DNA of 64,000 nt from NCBI RefSeq assembly GCF_000422705.1, contig NZ_AUGO01000002.1, positions 1-64,000 of the forward strand, given 5' to 3'. Position 1 is the stretch's first letter. Each line of letters begins with the position of its first letter. The translations under genes were made by a program, and so were the position numbers. Shown here piece by piece: positions 15,863 through 24,800 of this stretch. This stretch comes from Flavobacterium soli DSM 19725. Its GTDB lineage: Bacteria; Bacteroidota; Bacteroidia; Flavobacteriales; Flavobacteriaceae. Under the pieces are notes generated by a model. The model did not search any database. It worked only from the letters and a program-made list of their open reading frames with translations, and was not told where the DNA came from.

Positions 15863-16018
15863 AACTTAAATAATATAAAGAAAAGATTTTTTTCTTTTTT
15901 TACACTTTGTGTAACACCTATTTCAACCCAAAACTCTAATCCTAGAACCTTACACCCTCCTCTAACAGTTCTTTCCAAAAAATCACAAAAAATACCAAAT
16001 TCTCATCAACCTATTTTT

Positions 16019-16026
16019 TATATTTG
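16019..16026 (+). promoter_or_regulatory. -7 box (TATATTTG) for the glutamate-type dehydrogenase gene
   Basis: TATATTTG is 26 bp before the start codon at 16052. It would give a very short leader. No clear -33 TTTG is present. Confidence 0.55.
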
Positions 16027-16051
16027 CAAAAACTAAACATATCGCAACATA

Positions 16052-17278
16052 ATGAAAGATTTATTACATAAATTTGAAAATAAGGAGCCAGAAATAGTAT
16101 TCAATTGGAAAGATGCCGAAACCGAAGCCGAAGGTTGGACAGTTATTAACTCACTTAGAGGAGGAGCTGCAGGTGGAGGAACTCGTATGCGAAAAGGTTT
16201 GGATATGAATGAAGTACTTTCGCTTGCCAAAACAATGGAAGTAAAGTTCTCGGTTTCAGGTCCGGCAATTGGTGGAGCAAAATCTGGAATCAATTTCGAT
16301 CCTAATGACCCTCGAAAAAAAGGAGTGCTGCAACGTTGGTACAAAGCGGTTTCTCCATTATTGAAAAGCTATTATGGAACAGGTGGCGATTTGAATGTTG
16401 ACGAAATCCATGAAGTAATTCCAATGACCGAAGAATGTGGTGTTTGGCATCCACAAGAAGGTGTTTTCAACGGACATTTCAAACCAACCGAAGCTGATAA
16501 AATCAACCGCATTGGGCAATTGCGTCAAGGAGTTGTAAAGGTGATTGAAAACCCATCTTTCTCTCCAGATGTTGCTAAAAAATATACCGTTGCTGATATG
16601 ATTACAGGATATGGCGTGGCTCAGGCCGTTCGTCATTTCTATGATATCTATGGAGGTTCAGTAAAAGGCAAGAAAGCAATCGTTCAAGGTTTCGGAAACG
16701 TAGGTTCTGCAGCGGCTTTCTACCTTGCCGATATGGGTGCGAAAGTGGTAGGGATCATCGACCGTGATGGTGGTTTGATAAAAGAAGAAGGTTTTACTTT
16801 CGAAGAAATCAGAACTTTATTCCTAAACAAAGACGGAAACAAATTGGTTGCCGAAAATATGATTCCTTTTGAAGAAATCAATGCTAAAATTTGGACAATT
16901 GGTGCTGAAATTTTTACACCATGTGCAGCTTCAAGATTGGTGACTCAAGATCAAGTAGATAGTATGATTGCTTCAGGATTAGAAGTAATTTCGTGTGGAG
17001 CTAATGTTCCTTTTGCTGATAAAGCAATTTTCTTTGGGCCTATTATGGAAAACGTTGATGCGAAAGTTAGCTTGATTCCAGATTTTATTTCAAACTGCGG
17101 AATGGCTCGTGTTTTTGCCTATTTCATGGAGAAAAAAGTGCAAATGACAGACGAATCTATCTTCAACGATACTTCGGAAATCATCAAAAATGCAATTGTA
17201 AAGGCACATACTATCAACAATTCAAAAACCAATATCAGTGCAACAGCTTTCGAAATAGCATTGAAGCAATTGGTGTAA
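16052..17278 (+). CDS. Glu/Leu/Phe/Val dehydrogenase (glutamate dehydrogenase-type)
   Basis: The 408-residue protein belongs to the ELFV dehydrogenases, which reversibly deaminate an amino acid to its 2-oxo acid with NAD(P). The substrate domain has GGAAGGGTRM (about 37-46), the catalytic-type Lys77 in GPAIGGAKSGI and Asp113 in GTGGDLNVDE. The cofactor domain has VQGFGNVGSAAAFYLADMGAKVVGIIDRDG (a Rossmann fold, Asp before the second Gly-rich stretch). It is shorter than hexameric GDH (about 450), and the GG-rich N-terminal region is close to the Bacteroidota group labelled Glu/Leu/Phe/Val dehydrogenase. Which amino acid it uses cannot be read safely. It is monocistronic with its own terminator. 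Confidence 0.9.
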   Translation: MKDLLHKFENKEPEIVFNWKDAETEAEGWTVINSLRGGAAGGGTRMRKGLDMNEVLSLAKTMEVKFSVSGPAIGGAKSGINFDPNDPRKKGVLQRWYKAVSPLLKSYYGTGGDLNVDEIHEVIPMTEECGVWHPQEGVFNGHFKPTEADKINRIGQLRQGVVKVIENPSFSPDVAKKYTVADMITGYGVAQAVRHFYDIYGGSVKGKKAIVQGFGNVGSAAAFYLADMGAKVVGIIDRDGGLIKEEGFTFEEIRTLFLNKDGNKLVAENMIPFEEINAKIWTIGAEIFTPCAASRLVTQDQVDSMIASGLEVISCGANVPFADKAIFFGPIMENVDAKVSLIPDFISNCGMARVFAYFMEKKVQMTDESIFNDTSEIIKNAIVKAHTINNSKTNISATAFEIALKQLV

Positions 17279-17308
17279 ACAATCGTTGAAATTCTATATA
17301 AAAACTTA

Positions 17309-17340
17309 AAATTCCTTTATTTGATAAAGGAATTTTTGTT
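17309..17340 (+). terminator. Terminator of the dehydrogenase gene
   Basis: AAATTCCTTTAT (17309-17320) pairs perfectly with ATAAAGGAATTT (17324-17335) around a TTG loop and runs into a T-rich tail. It lies 30 bp after the stop. Confidence 0.85.
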
Positions 17341-17417
17341 TTAAGTCAAATTAAGGATATATTTACGCAACAATTTTTAAATCATATTAGCGTTACCATT
17401 ATAAATACAAAACAATT

Positions 17418-18125
17418 ATGAGTTTACTACTTCAGGCAGATACTTTAGGCCAAGCGGCAACACAAATTGCAGAAGACGTTGCAACAACAAAAGAAATCAC
17501 ATTGATGAGTATTATTTTTAGTGGAGGTCCTGTTGGGATAGCCATTATGAGTGCTATCTTTATCATGCTGTTCTTTGCAATTTATCTTTATTTTGAACGA
17601 TTGATGGCGATAAAAGCGGCATCCAAAATGGATCAGACCTTTATGACCCAAATCAAAATGTATTTGCAACAAGGCAAGATAGAAAATGCCCGAATGCTTT
17701 GTGTTTCTACAAATTCTCCTGTAGCACGACTTATCGAAAAGGGAATTTCCCGTATCGGAAAACCTTTAAATGACATCAATATTGCAATCGAAAACGCAGG
17801 AAAATTAGAGGTCTATAAACTAGAGAGAAACGTTAGTTTGTTGGCTACGATTTCGGGAGCAGGTCCAATGACTGGTTTCCTCGGAACGGTTGTCGGGATG
17901 GTAATGGCGTTTCACGAAATGGCGGCTAGTGCATCTAATAAAATCGAAATGAGTGTTTTGGCCGAAGGGATTTATACCGCGATGATGACAACAGTTGTTG
18001 GGTTAATTGTGGGAATTATTGCTTATGTGGGATACAATCACTTGGTGAGTATCACGGATAAGGTAGTGAACATGATGGAAGTGAGTGTAGTAGATTTCCT
18101 AGATGTATTAAATGATCCAGTATAA
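17418..18125 (+). CDS. exbB: MotA/TolQ/ExbB proton channel protein
   Basis: The 235-residue inner-membrane protein has three hydrophobic segments (about 33-58, 140-165 and 180-208) and the ExbB/TolQ conserved region: LLATISGAGPMTGFLGTVVGMVMAFHEMA (about 141-169) and AEGIYTAMMTTVVGLIVGIIAY (about 181-202). With ExbD it uses the proton gradient to drive TonB. Its stop is 2 bp before the ExbD start, and the TonB-like gene follows, so the three form an operon that may continue into folC. No substrate receptor is adjacent, so this is probably a general energizing system. Confidence 0.92.
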   Translation: MSLLLQADTLGQAATQIAEDVATTKEITLMSIIFSGGPVGIAIMSAIFIMLFFAIYLYFERLMAIKAASKMDQTFMTQIKMYLQQGKIENARMLCVSTNSPVARLIEKGISRIGKPLNDINIAIENAGKLEVYKLERNVSLLATISGAGPMTGFLGTVVGMVMAFHEMAASASNKIEMSVLAEGIYTAMMTTVVGLIVGIIAYVGYNHLVSITDKVVNMMEVSVVDFLDVLNDPV

Positions 18126-18127
18126 TT

Positions 18128-18523
18128 ATGAATTTACGAGGAAGAAATAGAATCAATGCCGACTTTAATATGTCGTCCATGACGGATATCGTTTTCTTGT
18201 TGCTAATTTTCTTTATGATAGCAGTGACGACGATGACAACCACTAATGCTTTGGATTTGGTATTGCCAAATTCTGACGGAAAAGCCGATGAGGTAGAAAC
18301 TGTAGCCGTTAGTGTAGATGAGAAATTGAATTATTATATAGACAAGCAGCAATATCCAGAAGAAGAGTTGGAAAATGCATTAAAGGCACTTTTGGCAGAT
18401 CAAAAAGAACCGAATGTAGTGTTGAATGTGGCAAAAGGTGTTCCGATTGAAAATGCCGTAAAAGTAATGGATATCGCTTATCGAAATAAGTTTAAAATTG
18501 TATTGGCTGTAGCGCCAAAATAA
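18128..18523 (+). CDS. exbD: ExbD/TolR biopolymer transport protein
   Basis: The 131-residue protein has a short cytoplasmic N-terminus (NLRGRNRINADFNMSSMTD), one membrane helix (IVFLLLIFFMIAVTTM, about 21-36) with the conserved Asp20 (MTDIVFLLL) that carries protons in ExbD/TolR, and a periplasmic domain. It works as part of the ExbB-ExbD channel. It is 2 bp from exbB and 2 bp from the TonB-like gene. Confidence 0.93.
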   Translation: MNLRGRNRINADFNMSSMTDIVFLLLIFFMIAVTTMTTTNALDLVLPNSDGKADEVETVAVSVDEKLNYYIDKQQYPEEELENALKALLADQKEPNVVLNVAKGVPIENAVKVMDIAYRNKFKIVLAVAPK

Positions 18524-18525
18524 AT

Positions 18526-19317
18526 ATGGTACTATTAGAAACTAAATATCAAAAACGTTCCTTCGGCATCACTACAGCTATTTTTGTATTGATGTTTATA
18601 TGGTTCTTTTTATATATTCTGAAAGACGACCCGAATATCCCGGAAGTTTTTGAGGGTGGCGAGATTGCTATCAATTTCGGTACCTCAGATGTGGGCCAAG
18701 GTGATGTCCAACCAATGGAGCCTGTTAAAACTTCTCCACAACCAGCTGCTGCTGAAACGGCAAAATCGGCTGCACAAAATATTACAACACAAACTAATAC
18801 TGCAGCTCCGGTAATTAAATCATCGGACACAAAAAAAGCTACTACAGGAACTGAGGTCAAGCCAAAAGCGGCTGAAGCTCCAAAACCCAATAAAGCAAGT
18901 ACTGATGCGCTTTCAAGTTTGCTCAACGGACCAAAATCTGATGGAGCTGTGCAAGGCGGTCATGGAAATGACGGTACTCCAGGAGACAAAGGCGATCCTA
19001 ACGGCGACAAATATTCTAACAACTTTTACGGAAACGGAAAAGGTGGAGGTGGCTGGGGCTTGAATGGGAGAAAATTAAGCAGTAGCGGAAAAGAAGTGCA
19101 AAAATGCAACGAATCGGGAACTGTTGTCGTACAGATTACAGTGAACCGAAACGGTAATGTTATTGCTGCAAAATATACCCAAGGAACCACCAACACCAAT
19201 CCGTGTTTGGTAAATCCAGCTATTGCAACTGCAAAAAAATACAAATGGCAACCTGATCCAGATGCTCCCGAAACTCAAATCGGATTTATCGTGGTGAACT
19301 TTAAATTAGGCGAATAA
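18526..19317 (+). CDS. TonB-like energy transducer
   Basis: The 263-residue protein has one N-terminal membrane helix (about 14-31) and then a long low-complexity periplasmic spacer. The spacer is rich in Ala, Pro, Thr and Lys up to about 130, then Gly/Asp/Asn (GNDGTPGDKGDPNGDKYSN at about 147-165). A small C-terminal domain (about 190-260) has VVVQITVNRNGNVIAAKY and a conserved Cys pair (KCNES, NPCLV). It spans the periplasm and passes energy from ExbBD to outer-membrane receptors. The C-terminal domain resembles TonB_C only loosely, as is common in Bacteroidota. It is the third gene of the exb operon. Confidence 0.8.
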   Translation: MVLLETKYQKRSFGITTAIFVLMFIWFFLYILKDDPNIPEVFEGGEIAINFGTSDVGQGDVQPMEPVKTSPQPAAAETAKSAAQNITTQTNTAAPVIKSSDTKKATTGTEVKPKAAEAPKPNKASTDALSSLLNGPKSDGAVQGGHGNDGTPGDKGDPNGDKYSNNFYGNGKGGGGWGLNGRKLSSSGKEVQKCNESGTVVVQITVNRNGNVIAAKYTQGTTNTNPCLVNPAIATAKKYKWQPDPDAPETQIGFIVVNFKLGE

Positions 19318-19326
19318 TTAGCTTCG

Positions 19327-20547
19327 ATGAACTATCAGGAAACTTTAGATTGGATGTTTGCCCAATTGCCAATGTATCAACAGCAAGGAGCATCGGCTTA
19401 TAAAAAAGATTTAACCAACACAATTCTATTAGCAGATTATCTCGAAAATCCAGAGCGAAATATCAAGGCCATCCATGTAGCTGGAACTAACGGAAAAGGT
19501 TCAACTTCACATTTATTAGCCTCGGTTTTGCAAGAAGCTGGGTATAGAGTAGGTTTATACACTTCCCCACATTTAAAAGATTTTAGGGAACGGATCAAAA
19601 TCAACGGATCAACTATTTCTGAAGAATTTGTGTGTAATTTTATTGCTGAAAATAAATTGTTCTTCGAAAAAAATCAATTGAGTTTCTTTGAAATGACAGT
19701 TGGTTTGGCTTTTGATTATTTCAACAAGAAAAATATTGACATTGCCATTATTGAAGTTGGAATGGGAGGAAGACTCGATTCTACAAATATAATCACACCT
19801 TTGGTTTCGGTTATTACCAATATCGGACTCGATCATGTTCAGTTTTTAGGGAATACATTAGGGTTAATTGCCTCTGAAAAAGCAGGAATTATCAAACGGG
19901 ATGTTCCTGTCGTAATTGGAGAATATGTCCAAGAAACCAAGAGCGTCTTTTTGGCGAAAGCCCAAGAAACAAATTCCAAAATTTATTTTGCTTCCGATTT
20001 AATTAGCGAAACTTATCCTTCGGTTTTAATTGGGGACTACCAAAAGCACAATAAAAAAACAGTTTTGCAAACTATAAAAGTATTGCAGGATCAAAAGCAG
20101 TTTATCATTTCTGAAGAAAATATCCAAAATGGGTTTTGGAAAGTTGTCGAAAACACCGGAATTCAAGGGAGATGGCAACAACTTCATGCCGAACCAAAAG
20201 TTATTTGCGATACGGCACACAACAAACATGGACTGGAAATTGTGTTGAATCAGGTTCAAAAGGAAAAATTTGATGCACTTCATTTTGTTTTAGGGGTTGT
20301 AAATGATAAGGATTTGGAAGAAATCCTGCCTTTGTTTCCAAAAAAAGCCTACTATTATTTTTCAAGACCGAACATTCCTCGCGGACTTGATGCAGAAATT
20401 TTACAATCAAAAGCAAATGATTTTGGATTGACAGGAAAAGTATATGCTTCAATTCCAGAAGCTTATCAAGAAGCTTTAAAAGTGGCTGCTAAAACTGATT
20501 TTATTTATGTTGGTGGAAGCACATTTGTAGTGGCAGAAATTTTATAA
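19327..20547 (+). CDS. folC: Bifunctional folylpolyglutamate/dihydrofolate synthase
   Basis: The 406-residue protein shows the Mur ligase-like FolC fold: AIHVAGTNGKGSTSHLLASVL (ATP P-loop, about 48-68), GLYTSPHLKDFRERIKING, FFEMTVGLAFDYF, the GMGGRLDSTNII segment (about 145-156), and VISNIG-like VITNIGLDHVQFLG (about 161-174). The C-terminal domain has VICDTAHNKHG (about 290-300). It adds glutamate to (dihydro)folate in the cytosol. It starts 9 bp after the TonB-like gene, so it is probably read from the same transcript, though functionally unrelated. Confidence 0.94.
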   Translation: MNYQETLDWMFAQLPMYQQQGASAYKKDLTNTILLADYLENPERNIKAIHVAGTNGKGSTSHLLASVLQEAGYRVGLYTSPHLKDFRERIKINGSTISEEFVCNFIAENKLFFEKNQLSFFEMTVGLAFDYFNKKNIDIAIIEVGMGGRLDSTNIITPLVSVITNIGLDHVQFLGNTLGLIASEKAGIIKRDVPVVIGEYVQETKSVFLAKAQETNSKIYFASDLISETYPSVLIGDYQKHNKKTVLQTIKVLQDQKQFIISEENIQNGFWKVVENTGIQGRWQQLHAEPKVICDTAHNKHGLEIVLNQVQKEKFDALHFVLGVVNDKDLEEILPLFPKKAYYYFSRPNIPRGLDAEILQSKANDFGLTGKVYASIPEAYQEALKVAAKTDFIYVGGSTFVVAEIL

Positions 20548-20562
20548 TTTTTTAAATATTTG

Positions 20563-20593
20563 TTTGCAAATACCGAAAAGAGGCTTATATTTG
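20563..20593 (+). promoter_or_regulatory. Canonical promoter TTTG-N19-TATATTTG for tRNA-Val
   Basis: TTTG at 20563-20566 and TATATTTG at 20586-20593 are 19 bp apart, an ideal match to the Bacteroidota consensus. The tRNA begins about 35 bp further on. Confidence 0.8.
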
Positions 20594-20627
20594 CACACGC
20601 AATAAGGGAAACTAAGTTGCTGAAATA

Positions 20628-20702
20628 GGGCGATTAGCTCAGCTGGTTCAGAGCACCTCGTTTACACCGAGGGGGTCGGGGGTTCGAACCCCTCATCGCC
20701 CA
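20628..20702 (+). tRNA. tRNA-Val (anticodon TAC)
   Basis: The acceptor arm GGGCGAT (20628-20634) pairs with ATCGCCC (20695-20701), the D-arm is GCTCAGCTGGTTCAGAGC, the anticodon arm CCTCG-TTTACAC-CGAGG gives anticodon TAC (reads GUA and, by wobble, other Val codons), and the T-arm is GGGGGTTCGAACCCC. CCA is not encoded. It stands alone with its own promoter and terminator. Confidence 0.95.
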
Positions 20703-20703
20703 C

Positions 20704-20738
20704 AAAACTTCAACAGAAATGTTGGAGTTTTTTTTTGG
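20704..20738 (+). terminator. Terminator of tRNA-Val
   Basis: AAAACTTCAAC (20704-20714) pairs with GTTGGAGTTTT (20721-20731), with one C-T/G-T type imperfection, and leads into a run of nine or more T. Confidence 0.85.
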
Positions 20739-20806
20739 AATAAAGTCATTTCTATATTCTTGATAAAAGCTTTTTAGACTTAATACAGAATTGTTTTTGT
20801 ATTACT

Positions 20807-20814
20807 TACTTTTG
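20807..20814 (+). promoter_or_regulatory. -7 box (TACTTTTG) for the exported hypothetical gene
   Basis: TACTTTTG fits TANNTTTG. It lies about 34 bp before the ATG at 20848 and inside any longer reading frame from 20791, so it also supports the downstream start. Confidence 0.55.
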
Positions 20815-20847
20815 CGAAATCCATTTGTGATCTTAATAAAATACCCT

Positions 20848-21591
20848 ATGAAAATAAAACTACTTTTTCTGTTGGCATTCTTATTGCCTTTATTGTCTTT
20901 TTCTCAAGATAAGAAAACCGTCACATCAGGTTACATCACTTTTAATAGTGGATCGATGTTGGAATTTAAAAACCTAACAATTGAAAACGAAAAAGCATTC
21001 TATTATAATGAAGTTGCTAAAACTGAAATGAGTTTTTCATTACAATCCATTAAGAATATTGTAGATGGAAGCGGGATAACAATTTTCGAAGCATCAAAAA
21101 TTGTTGCGAAGAAAAAAGATTTGAATGATGCAAATGAAAAAGCAATTTCAAGTACTGAAGTGCAAACAGAACCCTTGGTTTATAAATCGGTATCGAGAAT
21201 TTTTCAAGGAGATGAAAAATTGAACCGTGAAAATTTAGAACTTTTATTGCAGACCAATACTAATGTTTACGCAAAATACAAAAAAGGGAAAAATGAAGCA
21301 GCACTTGGTGATATTTTGATTGGTGGAGGAATTGGTCTCTTCGTTGGAGGTGGTTTGGCAAACTTGAATGCTGCAAAAAACAATCAAGAAGGAGGTTCTC
21401 CAGCGATTCTAATTGTGGGCTTGGCAACTTCTATAATTGGTATTCCCATTAAGTTAGGCGGAATTAAAAAAGTGAAACAATCCATTGAAGGATATAATGT
21501 TCTGCCCCAAAACAAGACAGTATTTTTAGAAAACACTGAACTAAAATTTGTAGCCAATAATAAAGGTCTAGGGTTTCAAATAGATTTTTAA
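20848..21591 (+). CDS. Exported hypothetical protein with glycine-rich membrane segments
   Basis: The start at 20848 is chosen because it gives a clean signal peptide (MKIKLLFLLAFLLPLLSFSQ) and lies after the promoter; the frame is open to a TTG at 20791. The mature ~228-residue part has a beta-rich N-terminal half (GYITFNSGSMLEFKNLTIEN) and two glycine-rich hydrophobic stretches (DILIGGGIGLFVGGGLANL at about 168-186 and ILIVGLATSIIGIPIKLGGI at about 200-219), which may be membrane hairpins. I do not recognise the family. It is monocistronic with its own terminator. Confidence 0.75.
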   Translation: MKIKLLFLLAFLLPLLSFSQDKKTVTSGYITFNSGSMLEFKNLTIENEKAFYYNEVAKTEMSFSLQSIKNIVDGSGITIFEASKIVAKKKDLNDANEKAISSTEVQTEPLVYKSVSRIFQGDEKLNRENLELLLQTNTNVYAKYKKGKNEAALGDILIGGGIGLFVGGGLANLNAAKNNQEGGSPAILIVGLATSIIGIPIKLGGIKKVKQSIEGYNVLPQNKTVFLENTELKFVANNKGLGFQIDF

Positions 21592-21601
21592 AAAAACATG
21601 T

Positions 21602-21634
21602 AAAAACTCTTTAGGAAACAGAAGAGTTTTTTTA
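21602..21634 (+). terminator. Terminator after the exported hypothetical gene
   Basis: AAAACTCTT pairs with AAGAGTTTT (21622-21630) and is followed by more T. The rest of the gap to 21862 (about 230 bp) is AT-rich and holds the promoter region of the next gene, in which I could not fix a TANNTTTG box. Confidence 0.75.
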
Positions 21635-21862
21635 GTTTTAAAATTTTAGAAAAAATCTTTTTTTTGACACCCTCCTAAAAAAGGTTTAGAGTTTTAGTTT
21701 GCAATCTTGATCAGTACTATTACCGAATTATTACCTAAACATTACCCCTTAACTTTCTCTAAACATAGCCCGAAAGCCATTTAAACGTTATTTATTATTA
21801 TGGTAAAATACCACTAACAAGTTGTGTTGAATTTTGTAGCAAATTAATCTAAACTTAAAAAG

Positions 21863-24800
21863 ATGTTTAAAAACTACAAAATCAAAGGTTTTTTATTCCT
21901 GTTGATGGTAGTGATGCAAACCAGTTCTTGGGGACAATCACTAGTTCATTATTGGAATTTCAACGACAATTCAACTGTTGTAACCCTAACAACACCTTCG
22001 CAAACTTTCGTAACAGGAGCTGGAATCTCTGCCATTGCAGGAGGAATCAGTTCCATTGATACTGCTGGCGGAACAGGTCAGAATTTTGATGTTGATAATC
22101 TAAACGCTAGAAACAGTGATGTTGCCGGAACACATTTGCGTTTCAACGATCCAATTGGAGGTCAGTTACAATTTGACTTGCCAACGACAGGTTTCGAGAA
22201 TGTTATGATAAAGTTTGCTACTCGTCGTTCAGGTTCTGGAGCGGGAGAACAACTTTGGTCATACAGTGTGGATGGAACAACTTATGTTCCTTTTGTAACG
22301 ATTCTTCCAATAAGCGGAAATCCAGTTTTGGAAACTTTAGATTTTTCAGCTATTGAAGCTGTAAATAATAATCCTAACTTTAAATTGAGAGTTGCTTTTC
22401 AGCAAGGAACTGGAGGAACAGTTGGGAACAATCGTTTTGATAATTTTACTTTGGAAGGAAATGTTGTTTCAGTTCCTGCTTTAATTCATTACTGGAATTT
22501 TAATGATAACTCATCTGTTGCCAATCTTACAACTATATCAGAATCAGTTGTAACTGGAGCTGGAATTACTGCAATTGCAGGTGGAATCAGTGCTATTGAT
22601 GCTGCTGGTGGAACAGGTCAGAATTTTGATGTTGATAATCTAAACGCTAGAAACAGTGATGTTGCTGGAGCTCATTTGCGTTTCAATGATCCAATTGGAG
22701 GTCAATTGCAATTTGACTTGCCAACGACAGGTTTCGAGAATGTTATGATAAAGTTTGCTACTCGTCGTTCAGGTTCTGGAGCGGGAGAACAACTTTGGTC
22801 ATACAGTGTGGATGGAACAACTTATGTTCCTTTTGCAACGATTCTTCCAATAAGTGGAAATCCAGTTTTGGAAACTTTAGATTTTTCAGCTATTGAAGCA
22901 GTAAATAATAATCCTAACTTTAAATTGAGAGTTGCTTTTCAGCAAGGAACTGGAGGAACCGTTGGTAACAATCGTTTTGACAATCTCACTGTTGACGGAA
23001 CTTCAATCGGTGGAGGTGATGCTATCGCTCCAGTTGTTACATTTTCTCCTTCAAATAATGCTACGAACATTGCCATTACTTCAAATCCTACTGTTACATT
23101 TAATGAAAATGTACGTTTGGTTAATGACGAAGCAATAACCAATACAAATGCAGCTACTGTTGTAGAATTGCGTTTAAATAATGCTACAGGTGGTTTAGTA
23201 CCTTTCACAACTACATTCGAAAACAATACAATTACACTAATCCCGACAGTTGCTTTAACGAATAACCAAACCTATTTTGTGACGTTGTTACCAAATATGG
23301 TGGAAGATTTTAGTAACAATGCAGTAACGGTTGTTACAGGAAGTACTTTTACAACTATTGCTGTTCAAACGCAATTTCAAGCTGGCGATTTAGTATTTGT
23401 AGGTTACAGAATGAATGCTACAGCTACCGAAGATGAGGTTGCTTTGTTGACAATGGTTGACATCGAACCAGGAACGTTTATCAATTTAACTGATTCGAAA
23501 TATACTACAAATGCTCAACCACAGTGTCCAAACGGAATTGTATGGACTTTAGGAGCTAACGAATGTGTTCCTGCTGGTTCGGTAATCACGATTCAAACAT
23601 CGGCATTGATTGCCAATAAAGGAACGGTTACAGGTTCAGGTTTCGGATTAAGTTCTGGAGGTGATCAAGTGATTGTATATACGGGAACGGCTGCTGCACC
23701 AAATTATATCACAGCTTTAAGTTCAAACGGATGGGTTGCTTCTAACACCACATGTGGCGGAAGTATTTCCATGATTCCAGCTGGTTTGACGGATGGTTCA
23801 ACAGCTTTAAACACAAGCACAGCTACTGGAAATGTTGCTGCAAACGCTGTAAATGCTTTCTATAATGGAACTCAATCTGGAACACCTGAAACCTTAACAA
23901 CGGCTATTTTAAACCCTGCCAATTGGGTAGCGGTTGAGGGTGGAACAGCTCCTCAAACTTGGCCAACATGGAATTTCCCAAGTACGATTCAAGTGTTGAA
24001 TGCGGTAGTAATCAACAATACTACGATTGAAGTAACTTTCAATCAAAGTGTAAATGCGGCTTCAGCTTCAACATTGTCAAATTACACAGGTGTTGCGAAT
24101 TTAACTTCGGCTGTAGTGGCAGATAATAAGGTTACTTTGACCTATTCAACTCCATTTTTACCTGCAACAGATTATGCTTTAGTTGTAGATAATGTTCAAA
24201 ACGTGAACAATGCTCCAATGTCTTGTCCGTTTACTTTCACATTCGGTTTCGATACAAGCGTGAGTCTTGCTTCAAGTTTTGTTAAAGTAAATGAGAATGC
24301 GGGAACATTGAACTTCGTTATCAATTTGGACAGTCCTGCAGTTGCTTCTGTAGATCTAGTAGTGAAAGGAGCTCCGTTTAGTACGGCTGACGCCAATGAT
24401 TTCACATTGACAACTCAAACTCTGAATTTTACTGGAACGAGTTCATTGACACAAACCATCACAATTCCAATCACCGATGACAGTACGATAGAACAACAAG
24501 CTGAATATTTTGTATTGAGTTTAGAAAATCCTATTGGCTTGACCATAAATGGAGATTCTTTTGCAACTATTTATATTATCGATAATGACAATGTAGCTCC
24601 AGTTCCTTCTCAAGAAATTGAGTTGAACTACATCGGAAGTTTTGATCCTTCTGGAAACAACACCAGTACTTGCGAAATTGTAGCTCATGATCCGATCAGT
24701 CAACGTTTGTTTGCTACAAGTGCTATTGCAAATTTCTTAGACATCATCGACTTCAGTGATCCAACAGCACCAACATTGATTACGTCAATAAACATGGATA

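Noticed and set aside
21700..21840. PhoB box before the choice-of-anchor I gene
   Set aside because: The family is sometimes linked to phosphate scavenging, so I looked for a pair of TGTCA-like repeats; none is convincing.
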